Shown here piece by piece: positions 1 through 9,620 of a stretch of 64,000 bases of DNA; the first letter of the stretch is position 1, and each line of letters starts with the position of its first letter. This stretch comes from Rhodopseudomonas palustris. Its GTDB lineage: Bacteria > Pseudomonadota > Alphaproteobacteria > Rhizobiales > Xanthobacteraceae. Made by a program: the position numbers and the translations under genes. The stretch lies in NCBI RefSeq assembly GCF_007005445.1, contig NZ_CP041387.1, positions 186,001 to 250,000 on the forward strand. The letters are read 5' to 3'. The notes beneath the pieces are model-generated. The model was given only the letters and a program-made list of their open reading frames with translations, had not been told where the DNA came from and made no database searches.

Positions 1-371
1 TCGCGCCGACCGATCTGCCGATTGCGTTCGTGCTCGAACCGCGTCGGATGAATCCGCGGGTCACGGTGGTGCGTACGCTGCCGACCAATATCCATGCGCG
101 GATCGCGGGGCCGCTGTCGGCGCTGATCGGTATGACCGACGGCTCCTATGACGGCGACGCGCTGTTCTTCTCACGCGACATCGAAATCGACGGCGACATG
201 GAAGCGGTGGTCGCGCTGCGCAATGCGATCGACGATTCCCGCGTCGACTTCCTGAAAGAGTCGGTGGCGTGGTTCGGCCCGCTGGCGGCGCCGATCGAAC
301 GGATCTTGCGCAGCCTGGTCGGCGCGCAACCCGGCTATCGCGAAGAGCTGGGTGTCGGAGGCGGAGGTTAG
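1..371 (+). CDS. ubiT: UbiT-like SCP2-domain protein, 3' end
   Basis: The reading frame is open from the window edge (first full codon at base 3), so the N-terminus is missing and about 122 residues remain. The visible part resembles the end of an SCP2 lipid-carrier domain, with a run like FSRDIEIDGDMEAVVALRN that matches the conserved 'IEGDTELGL' turn of the family. SCP2 proteins bind hydrophobic ligands; UbiT is the accessory lipid-binding factor of O2-independent ubiquinone synthesis. The assignment rests largely on context: the stop codon is three bases before the ubiU start, and ubiV follows. On sequence alone it could be another SCP2 protein, but the triplet ubiT-ubiU-ubiV is characteristic. 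Confidence 0.8.
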   Translation, partial: APTDLPIAFVLEPRRMNPRVTVVRTLPTNIHARIAGPLSALIGMTDGSYDGDALFFSRDIEIDGDMEAVVALRNAIDDSRVDFLKESVAWFGPLAAPIERILRSLVGAQPGYREELGVGGGG

Positions 372-374
372 AGC

Positions 375-1352
375 ATGGAACTGATCTGTCCCGCTGGTAC
401 GCCGGCGGCGCTGCACGATGCCGTCGCCGCAGGTGCCGATGCGATCTATTGCGGCTTCAACGACGAAACCAACGCGCGCAACTTCCCCGGGCTGAACTTC
501 AGCCGCGAGGAGATGCGGGAGTCGATCGCACACGCGCATCGCTACGGCACCAAGGTGCTGGTCGCGATCAACACCTTCGCGCGCGCCGGCAATGTCGAGC
601 TGTGGCAGCGCGCGGTCGACGACGCGGTCGAAGCGGAGGCCGATGCGGTGATCCTCGCCGACGTCGGCGTGATGGATTATTGCGCCAAGACCCATCCGGA
701 GCAGCGGTTGCACGTCTCGGTGCAGGCGGCGGCCGCCAATCCGGATTCGATTCGGTTCTATGTCGACAGCTTCAACGCGCAGCGCGTGGTGCTGCCGCGC
801 GTGCTCAGCGTCCAGGAAATCGCCGCAATCACCAAAGAGGTGAAGGTCGAGACCGAGGTCTTCATTTTCGGCGGCCTGTGCGTGATGGAAGAGGGGCGCT
901 GCTCGCTGTCGTCCTACGCCACCGGCAAGTCGCCGAACATGGACGGTGTCTGCTCCCCGGCCGCCTCGATCCAGTATCGCGAAGAGAACGGGTCGCTGGT
1001 GTCGCGGCTCGGTGATTTCACCATCAACAAATTCGCCAAGGGCGAGGCTGCGGCTTATCCGACGCTGTGCAAGGGCCGCTACCAGACCGACGAAGGCTGC
1101 GGCTATCTGTTCGAAGACCCGGCCAGTCTCGATGCCACCACGATGCTGCCGGACCTGCGCGCCGCCGGCGTCGCGGCGTTGAAGATCGAAGGCCGCCAGC
1201 GCGGCCGAGCCTATATCGAGCGGGTGGTGAAGACCTTCAAGGACGTGCTCGCTGCGCTCGACGACGGACGGCCGTTGCCGGTCGACGCGCTGCGCGGCCT
1301 CACCGAAGGCCAGTCCACCACCACCGGCGCCTACAAAAAGACCTGGCGCTGA
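375..1352 (+). CDS. ubiU: UbiU, O2-independent ubiquinone hydroxylation (peptidase U32 family)
   Basis: A 325-residue U32-family protein. UbiU forms a heterodimer with UbiV; each binds a 4Fe-4S cluster and together they hydroxylate the ubiquinone ring without oxygen. Four cysteines expected to ligate the cluster are visible at C169, C176, C193 and C232, in the segments GGLCVMEEGRC, DGVCSP and TLCKGRY. This spacing agrees with that known for UbiU. The start ATG follows the ubiT stop at once, so the genes are probably co-transcribed. Such genes are expected in an organism that must make ubiquinone during anaerobic phototrophic growth. Older annotation would call it 'collagenase-like protease'; nothing here suggests peptidase activity. 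Confidence 0.92.
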   Translation: MELICPAGTPAALHDAVAAGADAIYCGFNDETNARNFPGLNFSREEMRESIAHAHRYGTKVLVAINTFARAGNVELWQRAVDDAVEAEADAVILADVGVMDYCAKTHPEQRLHVSVQAAAANPDSIRFYVDSFNAQRVVLPRVLSVQEIAAITKEVKVETEVFIFGGLCVMEEGRCSLSSYATGKSPNMDGVCSPAASIQYREENGSLVSRLGDFTINKFAKGEAAAYPTLCKGRYQTDEGCGYLFEDPASLDATTMLPDLRAAGVAALKIEGRQRGRAYIERVVKTFKDVLAALDDGRPLPVDALRGLTEGQSTTTGAYKKTWR

Positions 1353-1420
1353 CAGCGTGGCGCCGACGCCCGTCGGCGCCGAGTGATTTTTCGCGAACCA
1401 CCCACAGCGAGGCTACTCCC

Positions 1421-2341
1421 ATGCAACTCACGCTTGGACCGGTGCTGTTCAACTGGAAGCCGGAAGAGTGGCGCGACTTCTATTTCCGCATCGCCGACGA
1501 AGCGCCGGTCGACACCGTCGTGGTCGGCGAGGTGGTGTGTTCGAAGCGTCAGCCGTTCCTCGAGGAGCACATCCCGGCGGTGGTCGAACGCCTTGCCGGC
1601 GCCGGCAAGAAAGTGCTGATGGGCTCGCTGGTGCTGATGTCGCTGCCGCGCGAGCGCAAGGCGATGGCCGAGCTCGCCGACGACGACGGCTTCATGATGG
1701 AGGTCAACGACCTCTCTTGCCTCGGCATGCTCGGCGGCAAATCCCACGCCATCGGTCCGTTCGTGAACATCTACAACGAGTCGACCGCTGCGTATTTCGC
1801 CTCGCGTGGCGCCAGCCGGATCTGCCTGCCGCCGGAGCTGCCGCTGTCGGCGATCCGCAGCATCGCCAAGTCGCTGCCCAATGTGTCGTTCGAGGTGTTC
1901 TCGTTCGGCCGAGTGCCGCTGGCGATCTCGGCGCGCTGCTATCACGCCCGGCTCAACAAGCTCGCCAAGGACAACTGCAAATTCGTCTGCGAGCAGGACC
2001 CCGACGGTCTCGCCGTGACGACGCTCGATGACGAGCCGTTCCTGGCGATGAACGGCGTGCAGACGCTGTCCTACACCTGCGCCAGCCTGCTCGGAGATAT
2101 CGACAAACTGAAGGACGCCGGCGTCTCCTCGATGCGGCTGTCGCCGCAGCAGTGCGACATGGTGGCGGTCGCCAAGCTGTATCGCGACGTGATCGACGGC
2201 AAGATCGCAGTGGCCGAAGGCGCGCAGAAGCTCGACCAGCTCTACCCGCTGAAGAAGTCCAACGGCTTCCTGTTCTCCAAGCCGGGTGCGGCGTTCGTCA
2301 CCGACAGCGGTGACGTCCGGCGGATCGTGCCGGCGGCGTAA
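1421..2341 (+). CDS. ubiV: UbiV, O2-independent ubiquinone hydroxylation (peptidase U32 family)
   Basis: A 306-residue U32-family protein beginning at MQLTLGPVLFNW. Its cluster ligands are visible as C40 (EVVCSKRQ), C173, C186 and C190 (RCYHARL...NCKFVC). The 13- and 4-residue spacing of the last three is the UbiV pattern. It partners UbiU in anaerobic ring hydroxylation. It lies 68 bases downstream of ubiU on the same strand and closes the ubiT-ubiU-ubiV set. The frame is open far upstream, but that part overlaps ubiU out of frame, so the ATG at 1421 is the plausible start. Confidence 0.92.
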   Translation: MQLTLGPVLFNWKPEEWRDFYFRIADEAPVDTVVVGEVVCSKRQPFLEEHIPAVVERLAGAGKKVLMGSLVLMSLPRERKAMAELADDDGFMMEVNDLSCLGMLGGKSHAIGPFVNIYNESTAAYFASRGASRICLPPELPLSAIRSIAKSLPNVSFEVFSFGRVPLAISARCYHARLNKLAKDNCKFVCEQDPDGLAVTTLDDEPFLAMNGVQTLSYTCASLLGDIDKLKDAGVSSMRLSPQQCDMVAVAKLYRDVIDGKIAVAEGAQKLDQLYPLKKSNGFLFSKPGAAFVTDSGDVRRIVPAA

Positions 2342-2705
2342 GCACGCGGACTAGTTGAGGTTCGGCGCCTCGCGGCACAAATAACCGTCACCCTCCGCGC
2401 AAGCGGAGGGTCCAGTACGGCGGTGCGCTGATCCGTGAAGCAAAGCTCTGGAATACTGGATCGCCCGCCTGCGCGGGCGATGACGACCCTTGGTGTGGCA
2501 ATGCGGAGCACCACGCTTCCACGTCATGCTTGGGCTTGACCCGCCTGCGGGGCCGCAGCCCCTTCGGCGCGGCGAGGGCCCGCGCATCCATCGCGTACGT
2601 CAGCGCGCTCAACAGCATCATGTGAAGAAGATGGATCGCCGGGTCGAGCCCGGCGATAACGACCGTTCAGGGGTAGCCGTCTGCGATCAGCGTCTGCTCA
2701 GCGCT
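2342..2705. other. Intergenic region with dispersed palindromic repeats
   Basis: 364 bases between the converging ubiV and inositol-phosphatase genes. It holds a compound repeat at 2386-2486 and further GC-rich hairpins, for example the self-complementary 'GCCGGGTCGAGCCCGGC' near 2638-2654. I see no credible gene. Confidence 0.7.
2386..2486. repeat. Dispersed intergenic repeat, family A, copy 1
   Basis: About 100 bases bounded by CGTCA and GATGACG. The left arm is a hairpin (CCCTCCGCGCAAGCGGAGGG), the middle contains CTGGAATACTGGATCGCCCG, and the right arm is a second hairpin (CGCCCGCCTGCGCGGGCG). A second copy with the same layout lies at 6534-6636. Confidence 0.8.
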
Positions 2706-3494
2706 TCAGGTCAGCGGCTTCAGGATCCGCGCGAGTTCGGCGTGGATGGTCTCGTTGCCGCACACAATGTCGCCGGTCTTGAGCACGTCGCCGCCGTTGA
2801 TGTCGCCGACGGTGCCGCCGGCCTCGCGGATCATCACGATGCCGGCCGCGATGTCCCAGGGCGACAGGTTGCGTTCCCAGAAGCCGTCGAACCGGCCGGC
2901 CGCGACTGCGGCGAGATCGAGTGAGGCGGTGCCCATGCGGCGCAGGCCCGCGACCTTCGGCTGCAGCGCCACCATCTCGCGCTGGTTCTGCGCGAAGTCG
3001 CCGCGGCCGATATGCGGCAGGCCGCAGCCGATGACACAGTCGTGGAGTTCGCGGCGATTGGCGACGCGCAGCCGCGTATCGTTGAGGAACGCGCCCTTGC
3101 CGCGCTCGGCGATGTACAGCTCCTCATTGGCCGGATTGTAGATCAGGCCTGCGATCATCGTCCCCTCGCGCTCGAGACCGATCGAAATCGCAAAGTGCGG
3201 GATGCCGTGCAGGAAGTTGGTGGTGCCGTCGAGCGGGTCGACGATCCAGCGATGGCTCTTGTCGGCGCCTTCGCGCGTGCCGCCTTCTTCGCCGAGGAAG
3301 CCGTAGCCCGGCCGCGCCTTCGTCAGATCCTCGTACAGCATCTCCTCGGCCCGCTTGTCGGCGCGTGACACGAAGTTCGCCGGGCCCTTCAGCGAGACCT
3401 GGAGATTCTCGATCTCGCCGAAGTCGCGCTTGAGGCTGCGGCCGGCGCGGCGCGCGGCCTTGACCATGACGTTGATGAGGGCGGAATGGATCAT
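2706..3494 (-). CDS. suhB: Inositol monophosphatase family phosphatase
   Basis: A 262-residue protein starting at MIHSALINVMVKAARRAG. It carries the metal-binding signatures of the family: GEEGG around residue 70, the DPLDGTTNF block soon after, and SPWDIAAG near the C-terminus with the catalytic-site WD. Members dephosphorylate inositol phosphates, or act on related sugar or nucleotide phosphates; SuhB in proteobacteria also interacts with transcription complexes. An upstream extension to 3590 is open, but the ATG at 3494 matches the usual N-terminus. It is the last gene of the minus-strand run that begins with tkt, 103 bases after the Sel1 gene. Exact substrate cannot be told from sequence. 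Confidence 0.88.
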   Translation of the reverse strand: MIHSALINVMVKAARRAGRSLKRDFGEIENLQVSLKGPANFVSRADKRAEEMLYEDLTKARPGYGFLGEEGGTREGADKSHRWIVDPLDGTTNFLHGIPHFAISIGLEREGTMIAGLIYNPANEELYIAERGKGAFLNDTRLRVANRRELHDCVIGCGLPHIGRGDFAQNQREMVALQPKVAGLRRMGTASLDLAAVAAGRFDGFWERNLSPWDIAAGIVMIREAGGTVGDINGGDVLKTGDIVCGNETIHAELARILKPLT

Positions 3495-3597
3495 GGTCTG
3501 GTCTCGTGACGACCTGAAAACGGTCTGGTCGGAAGGGGATGTGTGGAGTTTGCGGCCGCAAGGGGTGCCCTTTGCGGCGGGCGGCGTCAACCCCGGA

Positions 3598-4695
3598 TCA
3601 TTTGCTGCCGCCGATCCAGGTGCGCGCCGCTTCTTCGGCCTTGGCGCGGTCCTCGGCCGACATCTGCGCCAGTGTCTGGTCGAGCAAGAGATCGCCCTTA
3701 CCGGCGGTCTTGGCGACCAGATGCCATTTCATCGCCTCGTTGATGTCGCGCGGCGCGCCCTGTCCGGTGACCAGAACGTGGGCGAGGCGGTTCTGGGCGA
3801 TCGGGTTGTTGGCGCGTGCGGCCTTGCGCAGCAGCGCCACCGCGGCCGGTTCGTTCTTCGGAGTGCCGGTGCCGTTGTACAGCGCGATGGCATATTCGAC
3901 CTGGGCCGGGACGTTGCCGGCGAGCGCGGCGGCCTGCAGCAGCCGCACCGACTGTTCGATGTTCTTTGTCACCCCGGTACCTTCCTTATAGAAGGTCGCG
4001 AGCGCGTATTGGGCTTCCGGATTGCCGGCGTCGGCAGACATCCTGAGCAATTCGGCGGCGCGCTTGACGTCCTGCGGGAAGGTCTGGCCGTCGAGATACA
4101 GCAGCGCCAGATTGTAGGCAGCCTTCGGCTCGCCGAGCTTGGCGGCCTGCGCCAGCCATTTGGCGGCCTCTTCGCGGTTCGGCGGACCGCCGCGGCCGCC
4201 CATGCGGGCCATCGCCAGCGCAAACATTCCCTCGCGATCGCCGAGATCGGCGGCGCGCGCGTACCATTCGACGGCTTTCTTGTAGTCGCGCTTGACCCCG
4301 AGGGCGTTGGCGTAAAGCTCGCCCAGCATGGTCATGGCCTTGGCGTCGTTGTCGGCGGCACGCTTCTGCGCCAGCTCGAACGCGGTCTTGTAGAAGCCGC
4401 GCTGATAGGCGCCGTACACCAGATCGACGTTGGGATCCTCGGCCGCGGTCGCGCCGCCACCCTCAGGACTGGCCTTGGCGTCGGGTTTGTCGGCCGGCTT
4501 CTTGGCCTTGTCCTTCGCCTCGGTGGCGGGTGCCTTGGCCGGTGCCGGCGGCCTGGGCTTCGGCTTTTCCGGCTCCAGCGGCTTTGGGAACGGGTTGGGC
4601 CCGGACGGCGGCGACAGCGAGACTTGCGCCGCCGCGCCGGTGGCAAGCAGCAACGAAGCCGCAACAATCGCGAACGCGCGCAGCGCCTTCATCAT
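3598..4695 (-). CDS. Secreted Sel1-repeat (TPR-like) protein
   Basis: A 365-residue protein starting at MMKALRAFAIVAASLLLATGAAAQ, a clear signal peptide. A proline/lysine/alanine-rich linker (about residues 25-80) follows, then about six Sel1 repeats to the end, recognisable from patterns such as AVEWYARAADLGD and AAELLRMSADAGNPEAQYALA. Sel1/TPR solenoids mediate protein-protein contacts; the partner is unknown. The open frame reaches 4962 but overlaps the ThiE-like gene, and the ATG pair at 4690-4695 directly precedes the signal peptide. It is 13 bases downstream of the ThiE-like gene and probably co-transcribed with it. Confidence 0.85.
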   Translation of the reverse strand: MMKALRAFAIVAASLLLATGAAAQVSLSPPSGPNPFPKPLEPEKPKPRPPAPAKAPATEAKDKAKKPADKPDAKASPEGGGATAAEDPNVDLVYGAYQRGFYKTAFELAQKRAADNDAKAMTMLGELYANALGVKRDYKKAVEWYARAADLGDREGMFALAMARMGGRGGPPNREEAAKWLAQAAKLGEPKAAYNLALLYLDGQTFPQDVKRAAELLRMSADAGNPEAQYALATFYKEGTGVTKNIEQSVRLLQAAALAGNVPAQVEYAIALYNGTGTPKNEPAAVALLRKAARANNPIAQNRLAHVLVTGQGAPRDINEAMKWHLVAKTAGKGDLLLDQTLAQMSAEDRAKAEEAARTWIGGSK

Positions 4696-4708
4696 CGAAT
4701 CCAATGTG

Positions 4709-5368
4709 TCATTGCCGGGGGGCGGCAGCGAAGCCTTGGCGCAGCGCTTCGCCGGCGTCCGCCAGCGCGGCCGTGGGATCGTCGGCGCTCCAGATGAAGT
4801 CGCCCACCAGCACGAAATCGGCACCCGCTGTGGCGAATTGATGGACGTCGTCGCGGCTGGTCGCATAGCCGACGCAAGGCGGCTCGAACAATTCTGCCCA
4901 CCAGTCCAGGCGCTCGGCAATCGCCTCGGCCGAAGGCCGGGTTCCGTCGGCGCCGGGCTCACCGAACAGCACGTAGTCGGCTCCGGCTTCGCCGGCGATC
5001 ATCGAATCATGGCGGGTTTCCAGTCCGCCGACCCCGGCGATGCGGGACGGCTGCAATTGCGGTAGCCATTCCTGCATCGCCTGGAGGCCGGACAGATGCG
5101 CCCCATCGGCGCCGCCGCGCGCCACCAGATCGGCGTGGCCCTCGACCAGCAGCGCCCCGCCGCCTGCCTGCACCACCGGCGCCACCGCCTTGATCCGCGA
5201 CGTCAGGGTTCGCGGATCGGACGGCTCCAGCCGCAGCAGCACCGCCGCGATATCGGCGGCGGCGAGCAGCTTCGGCAGGGCCGCGACCAGGGCGGCGGGA
5301 TCGGCAGTCACCGGCGTCGCCAAATACAGGCGCGGCGCCGGACGCGATGGAGCAGGCTTGGCGTTCAT
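4709..5368 (-). CDS. Thiamine-phosphate-synthase-like protein, probably diverged
   Basis: A 219-residue TIM-barrel protein of the ThiE/TenI family, starting at MNAKPAPSRPAPRLYLATPV. Family landmarks are present but altered. Where true ThiE enzymes have a LINDR-type motif before DGVHLG, this protein has LLVEGHADLVARGGADGAHL, so the pyrophosphate/metal-binding Asn-Asp-Arg is lost. The glycine-rich phosphate loop is FGEPGADG. It may therefore not make thiamine phosphate and could act as a TenI-like or unrelated barrel. It lies five bases downstream of the aldolase stop in the Calvin/glycolysis run, an unusual place for a thiamine gene, although transketolase in the same run uses thiamine diphosphate. 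Confidence 0.7.
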   Translation of the reverse strand: MNAKPAPSRPAPRLYLATPVTADPAALVAALPKLLAAADIAAVLLRLEPSDPRTLTSRIKAVAPVVQAGGGALLVEGHADLVARGGADGAHLSGLQAMQEWLPQLQPSRIAGVGGLETRHDSMIAGEAGADYVLFGEPGADGTRPSAEAIAERLDWWAELFEPPCVGYATSRDDVHQFATAGADFVLVGDFIWSADDPTAALADAGEALRQGFAAAPRQ

Positions 5369-5373
5369 ACGGC

Positions 5374-6408
5374 TCAGGCGGCCTTCTTGGTTTCGAGCTC
5401 GGCGCTCCACTCGCCCTTGGCGGCGAGCGAGTTCATCCGGGCCCGGTGCGTGAACGCGGCCTGACCGGCCGCGACGTTTTCGGCCTTGCCCGACCACGCC
5501 TTCTGCGGCGCGGCCTGCAGGGCACGGCCGTACGAGAAGGTGAGGCCCCAGGGCAGGCCGCCGATCTTGTTCATGGCATCGAGATGCGCCGTCGCTTCTT
5601 CGTCCGACTGGCCGCCGGACAGGAAGGCGATGCCCGGAACCGCCGACGGCACGCAGGCCTTCAGCAGCTTCACGGTCTTTTCGGCGACTTCCTGCACCGA
5701 CGCCTTCTTAGCCGATTTCTTGCCGGGGACCGCCATGTTCGGCTTCAGGATCATGCCTTCGAGGGCGACGCGCTGGAAGTAGAGTTGCTGGAAGGTTTCC
5801 TTCAGCACCCATTCGGTGACGTTGTAGCAGGTGTCGATGTCGTGGCCGCCGTCCATCAGCACCTCGGGCTCGACGATCGGCACGATCTGCGCCTGCTGGC
5901 ACAGCGCCGCATAGCGCGCCAGCGCATGGGCGTTGGTCATGATCGCGGTGTGGGTCGGCACGCCGCGGGCGGTGTCGATGTCGATCACCGCGCGCCATTT
6001 CGCGAAGCGGGCGCCCTGCTTGTAGTATTTCGCCAGCCGTTCGGCGAGCTTGTCGAGGCCGACCGTGATGGTCTCGCCGGGGCAGTTCGGCAGCGGCTGG
6101 GTGCCTTCGTCGACCTTGATGCCGGGGATGCTGCCGGCCTGCTCGATCAGCTTCACCAGCGGGGTGCCGTCGGCGGCGTTCTGCCAGATCGTCTCGTCGT
6201 ACAGGATCACGCCGGAGACGTAGTCGCTCATCGCTTCGTTGGAGCGGAACAGCATCTCGCGATAGTCGCGGCGGTTGGTCTCGGTCGACTCCACCCCGAT
6301 CACGTCGAACCGCTTCTTGATCGTCCCCGACGACTCGTCGGCGGCGAGAATGCCCTTGCCGGGCGCGACCATGGCGCGAGCGATCTGGTTCAAGTCAGCG
6401 AGGTTCAT
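5374..6408 (-). CDS. fba: Class I fructose-bisphosphate aldolase
   Basis: A 344-residue Schiff-base aldolase of the eukaryote-like class I family. It cleaves fructose-1,6-bisphosphate to triose phosphates, or runs in reverse in the Calvin cycle and gluconeogenesis. Visible motifs are GILAADESSGTIKKRF at the N-terminus, VPIVEPEVLMDG, and the Schiff-base lysine segment GMILKPNMAVPG; FLSGGQSDEEA binds the phosphate. Length fits the family. It sits downstream of pgk with a small ORF and a repeat between, and directly upstream of the ThiE-like gene. Class I enzymes need no metal, unlike the class II enzyme often found in cbb operons. Confidence 0.95.
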   Translation of the reverse strand: MNLADLNQIARAMVAPGKGILAADESSGTIKKRFDVIGVESTETNRRDYREMLFRSNEAMSDYVSGVILYDETIWQNAADGTPLVKLIEQAGSIPGIKVDEGTQPLPNCPGETITVGLDKLAERLAKYYKQGARFAKWRAVIDIDTARGVPTHTAIMTNAHALARYAALCQQAQIVPIVEPEVLMDGGHDIDTCYNVTEWVLKETFQQLYFQRVALEGMILKPNMAVPGKKSAKKASVQEVAEKTVKLLKACVPSAVPGIAFLSGGQSDEEATAHLDAMNKIGGLPWGLTFSYGRALQAAPQKAWSGKAENVAAGQAAFTHRARMNSLAAKGEWSAELETKKAA

Positions 6409-6533
6409 CGCGTCTCTCCTTTGGCTGTTCTTGTTGGTTCGGGAAGCCGTTCGGACAGCGTCTTAGACAATGCCGAGGAAGATGGCGAGGGCACGATTGA
6501 CCGCGGCCATGTCGTCGGTAGAACCGCGGCCAA

Positions 6534-6636
6534 CGTCATCCCCCGCGAAGGCGGGGGAACCAGTATTCCAGAGCGCTCGTGTTCGATCCGCCGTTCACTG
6601 CCATACTGGATCGCCCGCCTTCGCGGGCGATGACGA
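6534..6636. repeat. Dispersed intergenic repeat, family A, copy 2
   Basis: Same plan as the copy at 2386-2486: CGTCATC, hairpin CCCCCGCGAAGGCGGGGG, CCAGTATTCCAGAG in the middle, and the end hairpin CGCCCGCCTTCGCGGGCG followed by ATGACG. The ends CGTCATC and GATGACG are inverted copies of each other. It lies between the aldolase gene and the small ORF at 6663. Confidence 0.85.
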
Positions 6637-6662
6637 GAAAGAATGCAGTAAGGACGGGCGCG

Positions 6663-6950
6663 TCATTTCCCGTCGTCGCCCCAGACTTCGATCATCATAT
6701 CGCCAAGCTGCTCAAGGAGCTCTTGTTCTTCTGCACTTGCGTTGATGGCGGCGCAGGCCCGGCGAATTTTTGCCTTGATCTCTGGAGCGTCCAAGTCAGG
6801 GAGCGGCGGGTCGGTCGGCCGCAGTCCAGGCGCCGTCATCTCGGCTCGGAGCTGCCGCGCAGCCTCCCGAGCCCGCTCTTCAGAATCGCGATCGTCACTG
6901 GTGCCCACCGTGATGACCTCTGCGGAACTCGGTCCTGCGATCCGCACCAC
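6663..6950 (-). CDS. Small hypothetical protein
   Basis: An unrecognised ORF of about 95 residues if it starts at the GTG at 6950 (VVRIAGPSSAEVITVGTS). The composition looks coding: a charged helical segment (DSEERAREAARQLRAEM), a proline-rich turn and an acidic C-terminal helix ending EVWGDDGK. No transmembrane segment or known motif is seen. The frame stays open to 7214, but that part overlaps the pgk C-terminus and reads as low-complexity shadow. Start choice is uncertain, and an internal ATG would give about 60 residues. It sits between pgk and the aldolase gene on the same strand, 79 bases after pgk. Confidence 0.45.
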   Translation of the reverse strand: MVRIAGPSSAEVITVGTSDDRDSEERAREAARQLRAEMTAPGLRPTDPPLPDLDAPEIKAKIRRACAAINASAEEQELLEQLGDMMIEVWGDDGK

Positions 6951-7029
6951 ATCCTGTTCGGAATGTAGGTGCGGAGCGAGGTATCTACAACCTGGGCGTT
7001 CTTCGAGACCGAGTGGGCGTGAGTTGGGC

Positions 7030-8226
7030 CTACTTCGCCCGCAGCACTTCCACGCCCGGCAGCGGCTTGCCTTCCATCCACTCCAGGAAGGCGCCGCCGG
7101 CGGTCGAGATGTAGGTGAAGTCGTCGGCAACGCCGGCGTGGTTGAGCGCCGCGACGGTGTCGCCGCCGCCGGCGACCGACACCAGTTTGCCGGCCTTGGT
7201 CCGCTTGGCGGCATGCTTGGCGGCTTCGACCGTGCCCTTGTCGAACGGCGTCAGTTCGAACGCGCCGACCGGCCCGTTCCACACCAGGGTGGCGGCGTCG
7301 TCGATCGCGGCGTGGATGCGCTCGATCGAGCGCGGGCCGACGTCGAGGATCATGCTGTCCGGCGGGATTGCGTCGAGCCCATAGGCGAACGACGGCGCGT
7401 TGGCCTCGAAGTGATACGCCACGGTGGCGTCCACGGGGAGGATGATGGCGCAGTTGGCGGCCTCGGCCTTGTTCATGATCCGCAGCGCGGTTTCCGCCAG
7501 ATCCTTCTCGCACAGCGACTTGCCGACCTTGACGCCCTGAGCATGCAGGAAGGTGTTGGCCATGCCGCCGCCGATCACCAGCGCCTGCACCTTGGTGACA
7601 AGGTTTTCGAGAAGATCGATCTTGCTCGACACCTTGGCGCCGCCGACGATCGCGATCACCGGCTTTGCCGGCGCTTCCAGCGCCTTGTTCAGCGCGTCGA
7701 GCTCGGCCTGCATGGTGCGGCCCGCATAGGCCGGCAGCTTGTGGCCGAGGCCCTCGGTCGAGGCGTGGGCGCGGTGCGCGGCCGAGAACGCGTCGTTGAC
7801 CCAGATGTCGCCGAGCTCTGCGAGCTTTTCGACGAACGCCGGGTCGTTCTTCTCTTCCTCGGGATGAAAGCGGGTGTTCTCCAGGCAGAGGATATCGCCG
7901 TCCGCCATCGCGGCAATCGCCTTCGCCGCCGGCTCGCCGACGCAGTCCTCGGCGAAGCCTACCGGCTTCTTGATGACGTCGGCGAGCGCGGCAGCCACCG
8001 GCTTCAGCGAGTTCTTGTCGTCGCGGCCCTTCGGCCGGCCGAAATGCGCCAGCAGGATCACCTTGCCGCCCTTGCCGGCGATCTCGGTGATGGTCGGCGC
8101 GACACGCTCCAGCCGGGTGGTGTCGGTCACCTTGCCGGAATCCATCGGCACGTTGAGATCGACGCGCAGCAGCACGCGTTGGCCTTTGACGTCGACATCG
8201 TCGAGGGTACGGAATGATTTGGTCAT
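7030..8226 (-). CDS. pgk: Phosphoglycerate kinase
   Basis: A 398-residue enzyme that interconverts 3-phosphoglycerate and 1,3-bisphosphoglycerate with ATP/ADP in glycolysis and the Calvin cycle. It starts at MTKSFRTLDDVDVKGQRVLL. The signature RVDLNVPMD is near residue 25, HFGRPKGRDD follows, AIVGGAKVSSKI is the hinge region, and GGGDTVAAL forms the C-terminal nucleotide-binding loop. The open frame extends to 8385 through a palindromic repeat, but the canonical N-terminus sets the start at 8226. It lies downstream of gap with a 172-base spacer full of repeat sequence. Confidence 0.97.
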   Translation of the reverse strand: MTKSFRTLDDVDVKGQRVLLRVDLNVPMDSGKVTDTTRLERVAPTITEIAGKGGKVILLAHFGRPKGRDDKNSLKPVAAALADVIKKPVGFAEDCVGEPAAKAIAAMADGDILCLENTRFHPEEEKNDPAFVEKLAELGDIWVNDAFSAAHRAHASTEGLGHKLPAYAGRTMQAELDALNKALEAPAKPVIAIVGGAKVSSKIDLLENLVTKVQALVIGGGMANTFLHAQGVKVGKSLCEKDLAETALRIMNKAEAANCAIILPVDATVAYHFEANAPSFAYGLDAIPPDSMILDVGPRSIERIHAAIDDAATLVWNGPVGAFELTPFDKGTVEAAKHAAKRTKAGKLVSVAGGGDTVAALNHAGVADDFTYISTAGGAFLEWMEGKPLPGVEVLRAK

Positions 8227-8247
8227 GATGAACCCTGTGTGTGGGGC

Positions 8248-8383
8248 CCATCCTTCGAGACGCCTCGCTGCGCTCGGCTCCTCAGGATGAGGTTTCCAAA
8301 GCGGCGAGGAGACGAGCTCCTCGCGCCAGACAAAGTCCTCATGGTGAGACCGGGCGAAAGCCCGCGTCTCGAACCATGAGTTC
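8248..8383. repeat. Dispersed intergenic repeat, family B, copy 1
   Basis: Two linked palindromes between gap and pgk: CCATCCTTCGAGACGCC...CTCAGGATGAGG (8248-8292), and TCATGGTGAGAC...GTCTCGAACCATGA (about 8339-8382) with an inner GGGCGAAAGCCC hairpin. The same two modules recur near zapA at 12828-12934. Confidence 0.8.
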
Positions 8384-8398
8384 ACAAGTATCAGGTCG

Positions 8399-9406
<1,008 letters not shown>

Positions 9407-9620
9407 CCAATTTCTCCTCGTGCTAATGATACTCAATTGTTGCGACGGAGTGGTCCTCCGTACTTGTGCGGTGTCATGCCCAAAATGCCGAGCAGTTGCA
9501 ATCCGCTCGTTTGTGATTCAGATCAAAGCCTTACCGTAGGCGGCGCACGCATCGGCGGTGGGGTGCGCCACGTCGGACGGTTTGCGCGATCCTTAGTCGC
9601 TGCTCGCGACAGGCGCGAAA

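Noticed and set aside
1067..1420. Upstream open extension of ubiV
   Set aside because: It overlaps ubiU out of frame; the family N-terminus begins at 1421.
6951..7214. Extended start of the small hypothetical ORF at 6663
   Set aside because: The extension overlaps the pgk coding end in another frame and looks like shadow sequence.
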